NCBI RefSeq assembly: GCF_020524035.2 | Contig: NZ_CP129013.1 | Location: 62,001-126,000 of the forward strand | Direction of reading: 5' to 3' | Length of the DNA: 64,000 nt | Origin: Bacillus carboniphilus | GTDB taxonomy: Bacteria; Bacillota; Bacilli; Bacillales; JAIVKR01 | Shown: positions 1 to 10,429 of the stretch, one piece after another | Layout: every line of letters begins with the position of its first letter | Numbering within the stretch: position 1 is the first letter of the stretch | Program-made: the position numbers and the translations under genes | Notes under the pieces: model-generated | Seen by the model: only the letters and a program-made list of their open reading frames with translations | The model's database searches: none | What the model was told of the DNA's origin: nothing

Positions 1-119
1 GCCAGTTTTTTTGAAACTTTTAATTTCTTCTTGAGAGCGTCTTGTACAAGTAAACCTTCCCAGTCTTCGGGAGTGAAAAACTCCATTCGATCAGTATTTT
101 TTATCAAATTGATCACCAT
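1..119 (-). CDS. Partial unknown protein at window edge
   Basis: The minus strand from an ATG at 119-117 stays open for 39 codons and runs off the left edge, so this is the N-terminus of a longer gene. The residues (beginning MVINLIKNTDRMEFF) are mixed polar and hydrophobic and then basic (LKKKLKVSKK), as in an ordinary soluble protein. An ATG further upstream (145) hits a stop after two codons, so 119 is the best start. The ribosome site is weak (GAAG). I do not recognise the family. Confidence 0.5.
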   Translation of the reverse strand, partial: MVINLIKNTDRMEFFTPEDWEGLLVQDALKKKLKVSKKL

Positions 120-239
120 AATTTCTTCAATTTTCTTTAACTCATGAATCTATTCTATTATATGAAACACTTACCTGTAAAATTTGAATAAAACGTATGC
201 TATTGTATGAATGAATGAGAAAAAAGGGTGGTTATAAAA

Positions 240-605
240 ATGAAAATAGTTGTTTCTTCTACTGAAGAACAAGAGAAGTATATGGATGAATTAGTCGGTA
301 AAATGTATAAAGAAGTGTTTCCAAAATTTTTTTCAGAAGAAAAGATTGAACAGTTCAAAAACATGGAAATATTGATTCCAACCGATCAAGATCGATATCA
401 TAATAGTACATTGCAAGATTGTTTTCATATTATTTCTTCGTTACAAGCGTTGTTGGCTATTATTGAAGATAATAACCCATTACAATATAAAGAGAAGTTT
501 GACCAGAACGTGAAAAAGTTACAAGAGTACGGTTATCAATTTCCGTTATCCATTAACGAAATAGTCTCTATAAATGAAGGTTCGATAAAAACATCTTGTC
601 ATTAA
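240..605 (+). CDS. yhcU: YhcU-like small protein (DUF5365 family)
   Basis: This is a 121-residue soluble protein of unknown function. It resembles B. subtilis YhcU: a short N-terminal strand (MKIVVSSTEEQ), an acidic/aromatic middle (VFPKFFSEEKIEQF) and helices with a conserved-looking QDCFHIISSLQALL stretch near residues 60-75. I chose the ATG at 240 over an in-frame GTG at 228 because AAGGGTGG lies at the right distance before 240, and the GTG would sit inside that ribosome site. It is a single gene ending in a terminator. In B. subtilis yhcU is next to yhcV; here an alpha-glucosidase gene separates them. The family assignment is from memory of the pattern. Confidence 0.7.
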   Translation: MKIVVSSTEEQEKYMDELVGKMYKEVFPKFFSEEKIEQFKNMEILIPTDQDRYHNSTLQDCFHIISSLQALLAIIEDNNPLQYKEKFDQNVKKLQEYGYQFPLSINEIVSINEGSIKTSCH

Positions 606-613
606 AAATGGTG

Positions 614-645
614 AGGACTTCTTTGCTTGAGAAGTCCTTTCTATT
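614..645 (+). terminator. Intrinsic terminator after yhcU
   Basis: AGGACTTCT (614-622) pairs perfectly with AGAAGTCCT (630-638) across a 7-base loop, followed by a T-rich tail. It lies nine bases after the yhcU stop and upstream of the malL promoter. Confidence 0.8.
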
Positions 646-647
646 GT

Positions 648-693
648 TATAATAGATAGAGAAAGTATTTGGTGAAAAGGCGCAATCGATTGC
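648..693 (+). promoter_or_regulatory. malL promoter -10 and LacI-type operator
   Basis: TATAAT at 648-653 is a good -10 box; a -35 box (TTGCTT or TTGAGA, 623-632) overlaps the preceding terminator. At 682-693 is GCAATCGATTGC, a perfect 12-bp palindrome with a central CG, the form expected of LacI/GalR-family (MalR- or CcpA-like) operators. It lies just downstream of the probable transcription start, where binding would repress. The regulator identity is inferred; no regulator gene is adjacent. Confidence 0.5.
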
Positions 694-712
694 ATATAGG
701 GGAGGGCTATTT

Positions 713-2395
713 ATGAAATCAAACTGGTGGAAAGACGCTGTCGTTTATCAAATTTATCCACGAAGCTTTAACGATTCAAATGGAGATGGGATTGGTGATC
801 TTCAAGGAATTATCGAGAAACTGAATTACATAAAGAAACTCGGTGTAGACATTATTTGGCTATCTCCTGTTTATGAATCTCCGAATGATGACAATGGTTA
901 TGATATTAGTGATTATCGGAAGATTATGAATGAATTTGGTACTATGCGAGATTGGGAAGAGATGCTAGCTGAAATTCATAAAAGAGACATGAAACTAATG
1001 ATGGATCTTGTCGTCAATCATACGTCAGATGAGCATCACTGGTTTCAAGAAGCAAGAAAAAGTAAAGACAATCCTTACCGAGACTATTATATTTGGAGGC
1101 CAGGGAAAGAGGGGAGAGAACCGAACAATTGGGAATCGGTTTTTGGTGGATCAGTTTGGCAATATGATTCGCTAACAAGTGAATACTATTTACATATCTT
1201 CTCGAGAAAACAACCTGATTTGAATTGGGAAAACGAAAAGGTTAGACAAGAGGTTTATGAAATGATGAAGTTTTGGTTAGATAAAGGTGTCAATGGGTTT
1301 AGAATGGATGTCATCAATTTTATTTCAAAAATTGAAGGATTACCAGATGCACCGAATCCAGAAAACAAACAGTATGTTTCTGGAGAGAAGTTTTTTATCA
1401 ATGGACCGAAAATTCACGATTATTTACAAGAGTTACACAAAGAAGTATTAGCTAACTATGAAGTTGTAACAGTAGGAGAAATGCCCGGTGCGACAGTTGA
1501 AGATGCTTTGCTTTATACAGCAGAGGACCGAAAGGAAGTCGATATGATCTTTACTTTCGAACATATGGATTTAGATAAACAGAAAGATGGAAGTAAATGG
1601 GATATCAAACCATTAAAGCTTACTGATCTAAAAGAAAATTTATCAAAATGGCAAAAGGGGTTGCAAAATAAAGGTTGGAACAGTCTATATTGGAATAACC
1701 ATGACCAACCAAGGGTTGTTTCTCGGTTTGGTAATGACAAGGAATACCGCATGGAATCGGCGAAGATGCTTGCCACTTGCCTTCATATGATGAAGGGTAC
1801 ACCTTATATTTATCAAGGTGAAGAAATCGGCATGACGAATGTGGCGTTTCATTCGATTGATGAGTACAAAGATATTGAGACCTTGAATATGTATAACGAA
1901 GCTGTACGAATAAATCATCCTCAACAAGTCATGGAATCTATTTATGCCAAAGGAAGAGATAATGCAAGAACGCCTATGCAATGGGATGATAGCAAAAATG
2001 CAGGCTTTACGACAGGTGAGCCTTGGTTGAAAGTAAATCCTAACTATAAAGAAGTAAACGTCGAAACAGCTTTAAAGGATCCCAATTCAATCTTTTATTA
2101 TTATCAAAAATTAATTTCACTTCGAAAAGAACATGAGATTATCGTTCATGGTGATTTTAGCCTTTTATATGAATATGATGAACAAATTTTTTCTTATACA
2201 AGAACCTATCAAAATGAAATGCTTATCGTGATGGCAAATTTTTCGGATGGGGAAACCTTATTTGAATTACCGAATACGATCATTTATGAAACAAAACAAC
2301 TTCTTATTCATAACTATGATGTCCGTGAAGAAGAAAAAATAGAAGTTTGTATTTTAAGACCTTGGGAAGCTAGAGTGTATAAACTGATCAATTAA
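713..2395 (+). CDS. malL: Alpha-glucosidase / oligo-1,6-glucosidase, GH13
   Basis: This 560-residue cytoplasmic GH13 enzyme hydrolyses terminal alpha-glucosidic bonds in maltose- or isomaltose-type oligosaccharides. The start WWKDAVVYQIYPRSF, the DLVVNHTSDEHHWF region, GFRMDVINF (nucleophile Asp), the TVGEMPG acid/base Glu and WNNHDQPR (third catalytic Asp) are all in the expected order, and the length is normal for MalL/oligo-1,6-glucosidase. The start has a strong GGGGAGG ribosome site. It is transcribed alone behind a palindromic operator. It sits between yhcU and yhcV, which are neighbours in B. subtilis, suggesting insertion or rearrangement. Exact substrate linkage cannot be read from the sequence. 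Confidence 0.93.
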   Translation: MKSNWWKDAVVYQIYPRSFNDSNGDGIGDLQGIIEKLNYIKKLGVDIIWLSPVYESPNDDNGYDISDYRKIMNEFGTMRDWEEMLAEIHKRDMKLMMDLVVNHTSDEHHWFQEARKSKDNPYRDYYIWRPGKEGREPNNWESVFGGSVWQYDSLTSEYYLHIFSRKQPDLNWENEKVRQEVYEMMKFWLDKGVNGFRMDVINFISKIEGLPDAPNPENKQYVSGEKFFINGPKIHDYLQELHKEVLANYEVVTVGEMPGATVEDALLYTAEDRKEVDMIFTFEHMDLDKQKDGSKWDIKPLKLTDLKENLSKWQKGLQNKGWNSLYWNNHDQPRVVSRFGNDKEYRMESAKMLATCLHMMKGTPYIYQGEEIGMTNVAFHSIDEYKDIETLNMYNEAVRINHPQQVMESIYAKGRDNARTPMQWDDSKNAGFTTGEPWLKVNPNYKEVNVETALKDPNSIFYYYQKLISLRKEHEIIVHGDFSLLYEYDEQIFSYTRTYQNEMLIVMANFSDGETLFELPNTIIYETKQLLIHNYDVREEEKIEVCILRPWEARVYKLIN

Positions 2396-2456
2396 AAAAT
2401 TTTTAGTAAAAATTCACTTTCTGAACAAACTAAAGTTGAAAGGAGAGTGAATAGCG

Positions 2457-2885
2457 ATGAGTAACATTCGAGAAATTATGTCCAGTAACGTCGCTTGTGT
2501 TTCTTCCCAGCAATCCTTGCAAGAAGCTGCCGAATTAATGATTCAATATAATGTAGGTTCTGTCCCTGTTGTGGATAACGGGAAATTATGTGGAATCATA
2601 ACAGATCGAGACATTACCACAAGGGCAACAGCAAAAGGGAAGCTTGGGAATACACCGGTAAGTGAAATTATGTCAACCAATTTAGTGTCAGGGAATCCAA
2701 ATATGAGCACTGAAGAGGCTTCGCAATTAATGGCTCAAAACCAAATTCGTAGGTTGCCAGTTGTTGAAAATGATCAAATAGTCGGGATGGTCGCACTAGG
2801 AGATTTAGCAACTTCACAATATTCTAACGAGGCGGCTGGACAAGCATTATCGAACATATCGCAAAATAATTATACAACACAGTAA
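2457..2885 (+). CDS. yhcV: Tandem CBS-domain protein (YhcV-like)
   Basis: This 142-residue protein consists of two CBS motifs: IMSSNVACVSSQQSLQEAA to ITDRDIT (about residues 7-60) and IMSTNLVSGNPNMSTEEA to MVALGDLA (about 70-122), followed by a short polar tail. CBS pairs (Bateman modules) bind adenine nucleotides and usually act as sensors; stand-alone ones have no assigned catalytic role. AAAGGAGAGTG precedes the ATG. Length and layout match B. subtilis YhcV. It is monocistronic with its own terminator. Confidence 0.88.
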   Translation: MSNIREIMSSNVACVSSQQSLQEAAELMIQYNVGSVPVVDNGKLCGIITDRDITTRATAKGKLGNTPVSEIMSTNLVSGNPNMSTEEASQLMAQNQIRRLPVVENDQIVGMVALGDLATSQYSNEAAGQALSNISQNNYTTQ

Positions 2886-2895
2886 ACATAATATA

Positions 2896-2937
2896 GGGCG
2901 TTCAATAAGTTGTTTTTGACTTTTGAGCGTCCTTTAA
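2896..2937 (+). terminator. Terminator after yhcV
   Basis: GGGCGTTCAA (2896-2905) pairs with TTGAGCGTCC (2923-2932), with G-T pairs tolerated, followed by TTTAATTA. Confidence 0.65.
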
Positions 2938-3132
2938 TTATTAAAAATGGTGTTGTTTATTAATAAAAAAGCTTTCCAATAGTATTAGGAAATTATAAAA
3001 TAATATGATAAGACTACTATATTTATTCATTGACTTTGCCCTTATTTGGTTTATTTTTCTTGTTTAGCTAGTGCTTTCATCCACTTTTATGGTGGGTTGC
3101 GGTTTTTTAAGAAATTTCAAGGAGGAACTATT

Positions 3133-3703
3133 TTGAGTTTTGATGGACAAACGGTTTTACCTGCAATTCGTACAATGAAGCAGTTCGATCATTTTCTTAG
3201 AGGCCCATTAAAATATGGTGTATTGCTCGATAGTCATTTAGGACACCTTAAAGGAATTGTTGCAGCCAGTAAAAAGGGTGATAAGCAATTACTTATTCAT
3301 CTAGATTTAATTAACGGGTTAAAACATGATGAGCATGGCTGCAGAATTTATTTGTCAAGAGATTAAACCAGCAGGGGTGATTTCGACTAGATCCAGTGTT
3401 GTTAGTAAAGTAAAACAAAAAGGGCTTATCTCTGTTCAACGGCTGTTTTTATTAGATGCAATGGCACTAGAAAAGAGTAAAGAAGTTATTCAAAAACATA
3501 AGCCAGATTTTATCGAATTACTCCCTGGACTCGTTCCTTCTATGATTCAAGAGGTGAAAAAAGATACAGGGACACCTATTTTAACAGGGGGATTAATTCG
3601 TACGGAACAAGATGTAAATAATGCGCTTGAAGCAGGGGCTACAGCTATAACGACTTCAAGGGAAGAACTGTGGAATTTAGCTAAAATAAACAAAAGAGGT
3701 TGA
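3133..3703 (+). pseudogene. glpP: Glycerol uptake antiterminator GlpP, frameshifted
   Basis: GlpP binds glycerol-3-phosphate and prevents termination in the glpFK and glpD leaders. The frame begins at TTG 3133 behind CAAGGAGG (MSFDGQTVLPAIRTMKQF) and reads well to LKHDEHG, then goes out of frame. The remainder ([19 protein letters not shown] onward, [19 protein letters not shown]) continues in the +1 frame to 3703. One extra base in GAGCATGGCTGCAGAA (about 3337-3341) explains this: the span is 3x190+1 nt, the normal GlpP length. Everything else is conserved, so either the mutation is recent or it is a sequencing error. If real, the first frame makes only about 76 residues and glpFKD would not be induced. 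Confidence 0.85.
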
Positions 3704-3757
3704 CAGATTGGATAATAGGATGATATTCTCTTAATAAGTTAATAAATGTGGCGGAGA

Positions 3758-3820
3758 TGAGGAGAACCACGGCAGTCGATTCCTAAAACAGGTATCGTTC
3801 TTGTTGTGGTTCTTTTTGAT
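3758..3820 (+). promoter_or_regulatory. glpF leader: GlpP-dependent terminator/antiterminator
   Basis: AGAACCAC (3763-3770) pairs with GTGGTTCT (3806-3813) followed by a TTTTT tract, with an inner stem between CGATTCCT and AGGTATCG. The bases just before and in the left arm, GGAGATGAGGAGAACCA, are nearly repeated in the glpD leader, which marks the probable GlpP-responsive RNA site. The terminator precedes glpF in the untranslated leader. Confidence 0.75.
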
Positions 3821-3826
3821 TTTCTA

Positions 3827-3840
3827 ATAAAGCGCTTTCA
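3827..3840 (+). promoter_or_regulatory. Candidate CcpA cre site before glpF
   Basis: ATAAAGCGCTTTCA matches the cre pattern around a central GCGC (read on the minus strand as TGAAAGCGCTTTAT). CcpA repression of glpFK is established in B. subtilis; here the site lies between the leader terminator and the glpF ribosome site. One end mismatches the consensus. Confidence 0.5.
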
Positions 3841-3877
3841 TCAATGCTGTGTTTTGACAACTATAGGAGGGGATTAT

Positions 3878-4699
3878 ATGACACCATTTTTAGGGGAATT
3901 AGTAGGAACAATGCTTTTAATAATTTTTGGAGCTGGGGTTGTTGCAGGTGTAAGCTTAAAAAAATCTCTAGCTGAAGGATCTGGATGGATTGTAATTACA
4001 TTTGGATGGGGATTTGCAGTTGCCTTTGCTGTATATGCAGTTGGAAGCATTAGTGGGGCTCACATTAATCCTGCTGTAACAATCGGTTTAGCAGTGAGTG
4101 GAAGTTTTCCGTGGGCAGATGTCCCATCTTATATTTTAGCGCAAATGATCGGCGCATTTCTAGGGGCTGCTTGTATTTATCTTCATTATTATCCTCATTG
4201 GAAGGAAACGGATGATCCAGGTGCTAAGTTAGGTGTATTTTCAACTGGACCTGCGATTCCAAACTTATTTGGGAACTTTTTTAGTGAAGTCTTTGGAACA
4301 TTTATATTAGTGGTAAGTTTATTATATATAGGGGCAAATGAATTTACAGAAGGACTTAACCCGTTAATTGTCGGATTTTTGATTGTCGCGATTGGTTTGT
4401 CTTTAGGGGGGACAACAGGTTATGCAATCAATCCTGCGAGGGATCTAGGACCTAGAATTGCTCACTTTTTCTTACCGATTCCTGGTAAGGGTGCTTCCAA
4501 TTGGTCATATGCATGGATTCCAGTCATCGCTCCAATCATTGGTGGTGGATATGCCGCATATTTCTATAAGTTTATTTTCTTAGGAGAAGGACAAAGTCAA
4601 TTTTTTATTGTAAGCGCTATTTTAATAGCCTTATTGATTGGTATATTTGCAGTTTCAAAACAAACTCATGCTAAAATGACACAGAAACAAGTTGCTTAA
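3878..4699 (+). CDS. glpF: Glycerol uptake facilitator GlpF
   Basis: This 273-residue aquaglyceroporin lets glycerol diffuse across the membrane. It has six hydrophobic segments and both pore signature loops, HINPAVT (about residue 62) and GYAINPARDLGPR (about 185-195, with the Arg/Asp typical of glycerol channels). The ATG at 3878 follows AGGAGGGG; upstream in-frame codons lie in the leader terminator and are not plausible starts. It is cotranscribed with glpK 46 bases downstream. Confidence 0.95.
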   Translation: MTPFLGELVGTMLLIIFGAGVVAGVSLKKSLAEGSGWIVITFGWGFAVAFAVYAVGSISGAHINPAVTIGLAVSGSFPWADVPSYILAQMIGAFLGAACIYLHYYPHWKETDDPGAKLGVFSTGPAIPNLFGNFFSEVFGTFILVVSLLYIGANEFTEGLNPLIVGFLIVAIGLSLGGTTGYAINPARDLGPRIAHFFLPIPGKGASNWSYAWIPVIAPIIGGGYAAYFYKFIFLGEGQSQFFIVSAILIALLIGIFAVSKQTHAKMTQKQVA

Positions 4700-4742
4700 A
4701 GTTTAGACGACAGCAACTATAAAAAATAACTCGGGGGTATGA

Positions 4743-6234
<1,492 letters not shown>

Positions 6235-6290
6235 GCTAATCACTTTCTTTAATCAAAGTATTATGATATAATATAATTAAGTTAATAATA

Positions 6291-6359
6291 ATGGTTGGAG
6301 ATTAGGAGAGACCATGAATTGAAGGAAGTAGCATTCCTTTGATTTGTGGTCTCTTTTTT
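6291..6359 (+). promoter_or_regulatory. glpD leader: GlpP-dependent terminator/antiterminator
   Basis: GAGACCAT (6308-6315) pairs with GTGGTCTC (6346-6353) followed by TTTTTT, with an inner AAGGAA/TTCCTT hairpin. GGAGATTAGGAGAGACCA is nearly identical to the start of the glpF leader stem. A -10 TATAAT (6267-6272) lies just upstream, so glpD has its own GlpP-controlled promoter. Confidence 0.75.
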
Positions 6360-6413
6360 CATGGTTTAAGGTAAAATTACCCAACTGCAAGAAATGAAAT
6401 GGGGGGATGAAAA

Positions 6414-8096
6414 ATGGCACGCGAGTTTTCAAGTTTAAAACGTGATGAATATAAAAAGGAAATGAGCTCTAAAACCTATGATGTGTTAGTCATTGGTGGA
6501 GGTATTACAGGTTGTGGGATTGCACTAGATGCAACAACGAGGGGAATGGATGTCGCTTTAGTTGAGATGCAGGATTTCGGAGCAGGTACCTCTAGTCGTT
6601 CAACGAAACTGGTTCATGGGGGCTTACGCTATTTGAAACAATTTGAAGTGAAAATGGTAGCTGAAGTTGGAAAAGAAAGAGCAATCGTTTATGAAAATGG
6701 TCCTCACGTAACAACGCCTGAATGGATGCTACTTCCTTTTCATAAGGGAGGGACTTTTGGAAAGTTTTCAACGTCCATCGGACTTCGTCTTTATGACTTT
6801 TTAGCTTCTGTTAAAAAAGATGAAAGAAGAACGATGCATTCTAGAGAAGAAACACTTGCAATGGAGCCTTTAGTTAAACAAGAGGACCTTAAAGGCGGCG
6901 GTTATTACGTCGAATATCGAACAGATGATGCTCGTTTAACAATTGAAGTGATGAAGGAAGCTCATAAATTCGGCGCAGATGCGCTTAACTATGCTCAAGT
7001 AGAGAAACTTATTTATAAAGACGGTAAAGTGGTCGGTGCAACAGTATTAGACCGCTTAACAAATAAAACGTTTGATATTTATGCGAAGAAAATTATTAAC
7101 GCAACAGGTCCATGGGTAGATACATTACGAGAAAAAGATAACTCGAAAAAAGGAAAACAGCTTCATCTAACAAAAGGGATTCATTTAGTATTTGACCAAT
7201 CTGTTTTTCCATTGAAACAAGCAATCTATTTTGACACTCCTGATGGAAGAATGGTGTTTGCTATTCCGCGTGAAGGTAAGGCATACGTTGGAACAACAGA
7301 TACCGTTTATAAAGGTGATATCGCCAATCCTAAAATGACAATAGAAGACCGTGATTACGTGTTGAATGCGATTAAATATATGTTCCCTTCAGTAAAAGTA
7401 ACAGCGGACGATGTTGAATCAAGTTGGGCAGGACTTAGACCTCTTATTCATGAAGAAGGTAAAGATCCTTCTGAAATTTCACGCAAAGATGAAATATGGA
7501 CTTCTGAATCAGGTTTAATCACGATTGCTGGGGGAAAATTAACAGGATACCGTAAAATGTCTGAACAAGTCGTCGACAAAGTCGTGGACGTCTTTAAAAG
7601 AGAAGGAGAAAAAGATTACGGAAAAACGAAAACGAAGCACATGCCAATTTCTGGTGGGCATGTTAATGGATCTAAAAATCTCCCTCAATATGTTTTAGAC
7701 AAAACAGAAGCAGGGATGAAAATAGGTTTGAATAAAGAGGAAGCACAAAAATTAGCCAATCATTACGGTTCTAATGTAGATAAAGTGTTTGAACTCGTAT
7801 TGGAGTTGAAAGAGCAAGAAGAGAAATATCAACTTCCGGTTTCTATTTTGGCACAGGTTGAATATGGGATTAGATATGAACATGTTGCTATCCCTATTGA
7901 TTTCTTTATTAGAAGAACTGGAGCCCTATTTTTCGATATTCATTGGGTGCATAAATGGAAAGATCGAGTATTAAAATATATGTCTGATCGCTTAAACTGG
8001 ACATCTGCCCAATTTGAGATGTATAAGAGTGAGTTGGAACAAGCATTGCATGATGCAGTGACACCGGTTTCCAAGGCTAAAGATCTGGGAGCATAG
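6414..8096 (+). CDS. glpD: Aerobic glycerol-3-phosphate dehydrogenase GlpD
   Basis: This is a 560-residue FAD enzyme, peripheral to the membrane, that oxidises glycerol-3-phosphate to dihydroxyacetone phosphate and passes electrons to quinone. The dinucleotide fold is clear: [19 protein letters not shown] at about residues 23-41, then [32 protein letters not shown] and [11 protein letters not shown] are also typical. The C-terminal helical domain is complete and the length is normal. GGGGGGATG precedes the ATG. It ends in a strong terminator. Confidence 0.96.
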   Translation: MAREFSSLKRDEYKKEMSSKTYDVLVIGGGITGCGIALDATTRGMDVALVEMQDFGAGTSSRSTKLVHGGLRYLKQFEVKMVAEVGKERAIVYENGPHVTTPEWMLLPFHKGGTFGKFSTSIGLRLYDFLASVKKDERRTMHSREETLAMEPLVKQEDLKGGGYYVEYRTDDARLTIEVMKEAHKFGADALNYAQVEKLIYKDGKVVGATVLDRLTNKTFDIYAKKIINATGPWVDTLREKDNSKKGKQLHLTKGIHLVFDQSVFPLKQAIYFDTPDGRMVFAIPREGKAYVGTTDTVYKGDIANPKMTIEDRDYVLNAIKYMFPSVKVTADDVESSWAGLRPLIHEEGKDPSEISRKDEIWTSESGLITIAGGKLTGYRKMSEQVVDKVVDVFKREGEKDYGKTKTKHMPISGGHVNGSKNLPQYVLDKTEAGMKIGLNKEEAQKLANHYGSNVDKVFELVLELKEQEEKYQLPVSILAQVEYGIRYEHVAIPIDFFIRRTGALFFDIHWVHKWKDRVLKYMSDRLNWTSAQFEMYKSELEQALHDAVTPVSKAKDLGA

Positions 8097-8116
8097 AAAA
8101 AAGTGTTGTAATTTCT

Positions 8117-8152
8117 AGTGGTTACATTCTCGTTGAGTGTAACCACTTTTTC
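8117..8152 (+). terminator. Terminator after glpD
   Basis: AGTGGTTACA (8117-8126) pairs perfectly with TGTAACCACT (8138-8147), followed by TTTTTC. Confidence 0.85.
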
Positions 8153-8269
8153 TTATTCGGTTTTAATAGGGAGTCAATATTTTCGATCAACTTGATTTTT
8201 AGATGCATATAATTTACTATTTATAGAATAATAGAAAAATATTCAATAGTAATGATTACATAAAAATAG

Positions 8270-8302
8270 ATCTCTCTGTTTGACAGAAACAAACAGAGAG
8301 AT
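8270..8302 (-). terminator. Terminator for the minus-strand lipoprotein gene
   Basis: ATCTCTCTGTTTG and CAAACAGAGAGAT form a perfect 13-bp stem with a 7-base loop. On the minus strand it is followed by CTATTTTTATG, and it lies just past the stop of the lipoprotein gene at 8320. Confidence 0.8.
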
Positions 8303-8319
8303 AGATGCTCTCTATAAAA

Positions 8320-8940
8320 TCACTTCATATATATATCTACTAACTCATAACATCTCTCTTTTGTTAATTTAGCCTTCGTGTTTAACAGTTGAAATGTTTC
8401 CAACGATCCTCCTTGATAAACTGAAGCCTCTTCTTCTGCGATTGCATCCCTTTCATTTATCCAATTTAATTGCTCTTCTCTTAGCTTTCTAAATTCATTA
8501 TTTGTCAACTGACCTTTTAGCACACCATAAATCTCGTTTAATGCATCGTCCCACATTTGATGTATGTCCGCTTGTAATTCATTCATTTCGGTTTGTGTTT
8601 CACTTTTTTGAAGTTTAGATTCTAGTACCCTTACACTGTTTTCGACCTCATCTAGCTTGTCATTATATATTTTTTTTGTACTTTCAATCTGTTCATTGCT
8701 TTCTTCAGATTGATTACTAGTCTGTTTATTTTCGTCTTCAACTTTATCATTATTATTAGAAGAACTGGATGTCTCATCTTGTCCTTCTCTGTCCTTCTTT
8801 TGTTCTTGGCTACTATTTTCTGCTTCTTCTACACTAGTATTATGGTCAGTAGCATCGTTTTTCGCTTGTTCACTAGATTCATCGTTACTGCAACTCACTA
8901 AAAAGAAAATGGAAATAAAGAGTATTAAGCAATTTTTCAA
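8320..8940 (-). CDS. Lipoprotein with C-terminal DUF1311 (LprI-like) domain
   Basis: This 206-residue protein has an N-terminal lipoprotein signal (MKNCLILFISIFFLVSC, Cys17 as the lipid anchor). A long low-complexity Ser/Glu/Asn/Asp linker follows to about residue 85. A coiled helical part leads into a DUF1311-type domain (FRKLREEQLNWINERDA, then ERCYELVDIYMK). DUF1311 includes LprI, a lysozyme-inhibitor-like protein of mycobacteria; the Bacillus members have no established role. It is expected to be anchored on the outer face of the membrane. Single gene with its own terminator. Confidence 0.78.
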   Translation of the reverse strand: MKNCLILFISIFFLVSCSNDESSEQAKNDATDHNTSVEEAENSSQEQKKDREGQDETSSSSNNNDKVEDENKQTSNQSEESNEQIESTKKIYNDKLDEVENSVRVLESKLQKSETQTEMNELQADIHQMWDDALNEIYGVLKGQLTNNEFRKLREEQLNWINERDAIAEEEASVYQGGSLETFQLLNTKAKLTKERCYELVDIYMK

Positions 8941-9029
8941 GATTTTCAGCTCCTCAAATTTTTATATGTTCTTTACGTTATGCTTTTGATTACAAATTGT
9001 TCGTAGTAGTTTTCTGAAAATGAAAAAAG

Positions 9030-9066
9030 ATCACACTAGGTCAATTTTTTGACGTAGTATAATCTT
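9030..9066 (-). terminator. Terminator after the BI-1 family gene
   Basis: Read on the minus strand, AGATTATACTACGTCAA pairs with TTGACCTAGTGTGATCT (some mismatches) and is followed by TTTTTTC. It lies 25 bases past the stop at 9091. Confidence 0.7.
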
Positions 9067-9090
9067 TTGAAGTTCTGTTCTCACTTGTTT

Positions 9091-9741
9091 CTAGTCTTTA
9101 GAAACAAAGCTTGCAATTATTCGCAGTATATCTAAGAACAAATTAATAAAATCAATATATAAGTTTAATACGGCTGCTGGAACATCCTTTTCATCCACTA
9201 GGTGATTTTTCATCATCGAAACATCATAAAGCACATAACCAGAGAAAAGAAGGACACCTACCCATGCCATAGCAAGATGAAAGGTTTCAGATTTAATAAA
9301 GAAAACGCCAATAATGCTCAATACAATTAAAGAAATTAAACCGATGAATAACATTCCACCTAAAAATGAGAAATCTCTCTTCGTTGTATAGGCGTATATA
9401 AATAACGACCCAAAGACAAATGCCGTAACACCGAAAGCGGTAAGAACAACATTAGCTCCTACAGTGGATAAATAATAACCAACCGTAGGGTAAATGGATA
9501 GACCCATAAGGAATGTGAAAATAAATAAGAAAGGCAGAGGGATTCGAAAACCAAACGGTCCAGCACTTTTCCTTTTAATAATGGCCGTAATAATTAAGAT
9601 AACGATAATGATAACACCAATCCCACTGGCTAGTGCAGCTGGTACATAAAGCATACCTATCACCATACCAAGGAAACTTACTAATAATGTCATGAAAAAA
9701 GTAGGGAGTACTTTTTGTGTAATTAAATTTTGTTCGTGCAA
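9091..9741 (-). CDS. yetJ: Bax inhibitor-1 family membrane protein (YetJ-like)
   Basis: This 216-residue protein has seven hydrophobic helices and the BI-1/UPF0005 pattern, including the acidic C-terminal stretch YVLYDVSMMKNH and NLYIDFINLFLDILRI, whose Asp residues form the pH sensor in B. subtilis YetJ, a calcium-leak channel. The start is TTG at 9741 with GGAGGG eight bases before; no nearer ATG fits. Single gene on the minus strand. Family is clear; calcium transport is known for the homologue and inferred here. Confidence 0.85.
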   Translation of the reverse strand: MHEQNLITQKVLPTFFMTLLVSFLGMVIGMLYVPAALASGIGVIIIVILIITAIIKRKSAGPFGFRIPLPFLFIFTFLMGLSIYPTVGYYLSTVGANVVLTAFGVTAFVFGSLFIYAYTTKRDFSFLGGMLFIGLISLIVLSIIGVFFIKSETFHLAMAWVGVLLFSGYVLYDVSMMKNHLVDEKDVPAAVLNLYIDFINLFLDILRIIASFVSKD

Positions 9742-9871
9742 CTGAAAGGCCCTCCAATGATTAAGTTAAAATAATGTTACATGTGTCTATCATACATGAC
9801 AAAGACATCTCTTTGCTATGTAATTTGTTGTATAGCATCTATATTATTACAAAAACAACTGTCAGAGAAAA

Positions 9872-10429
9872 TCAAATTTCTTTTAAAGGTGCCGCTCCAA
9901 AAGAGACACTAAATCTCTTACACCAGATTGAAACAGATTGATATTTGGTTAAGTCTATATCATCAGGAATTTGATAATTTTGATTCCCTTTATTCCCTTT
10001 TAATTTTCCTAGATTGATGAAATTGTCATCTTTAATTTGATCGTCACTTGTAACATCCTCAGTTGCGACTAAGTATACAAAAACATCAGGTCCATCAGAA
10101 GTACTAAAGTCCGTTAAACGTAAGATTTTTTCCCCACTCGCTAATTGATGTATAGTAGCCGTACCTTCTGCTTTTTTTGATCCGTCGTGAAATTCACCAC
10201 TATAAAGCTGTTCATCTTCTTTTTCTTGTTGATGATCTTCCTCATTTTTTTCTGTTTGATTACGATCAGTGGACTCATTGCTTTCTTCTTCTTGAGCAGT
10301 CTCGCTAATCGGAAACTCTTCATCCACTTCTCGATCTAAAAAAGCTCGTTCCGGTCTAAATATAGCCCATGCAGCAAGTAACATGATGATTAAAGCGGTG
10401 GATAAATAAAACAGAGACTTCTTTTTCAT
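9872..10429 (-). CDS. Membrane-anchored DM13-domain protein
   Basis: This 185-residue protein has one N-terminal membrane segment (residues 5-22), an acidic Glu/Gln-rich linker (about 35-75) and a C-terminal DM13 domain (LYSGEFHDGSKKAEGTA onward). The domain ends in SIWCKRFSVSFGAAPL, carrying the near-invariant DM13 cysteine. DM13 is proposed to take part in redox or electron transfer at the cell surface; direct evidence in bacteria is thin. GGGGAG precedes the ATG. The extracellular orientation is inferred from the N-in anchor. Confidence 0.8.
   Translation of the reverse strand: MKKKSLFYLSTALIIMLLAAWAIFRPERAFLDREVDEEFPISETAQEEESNESTDRNQTEKNEEDHQQEKEDEQLYSGEFHDGSKKAEGTATIHQLASGEKILRLTDFSTSDGPDVFVYLVATEDVTSDDQIKDDNFINLGKLKGNKGNQNYQIPDDIDLTKYQSVSIWCKRFSVSFGAAPLKEI

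Noticed and set aside
1513-1981. Minus-strand frames inside the alpha-glucosidase gene
   Set aside because: They lie fully within a well-supported gene, lack ribosome sites and show no family features.
3046-3132. Longer glpP start upstream of 3133
   Set aside because: The extra residues do not fit GlpP and the CAAGGAGG ribosome site lies just before TTG 3133.
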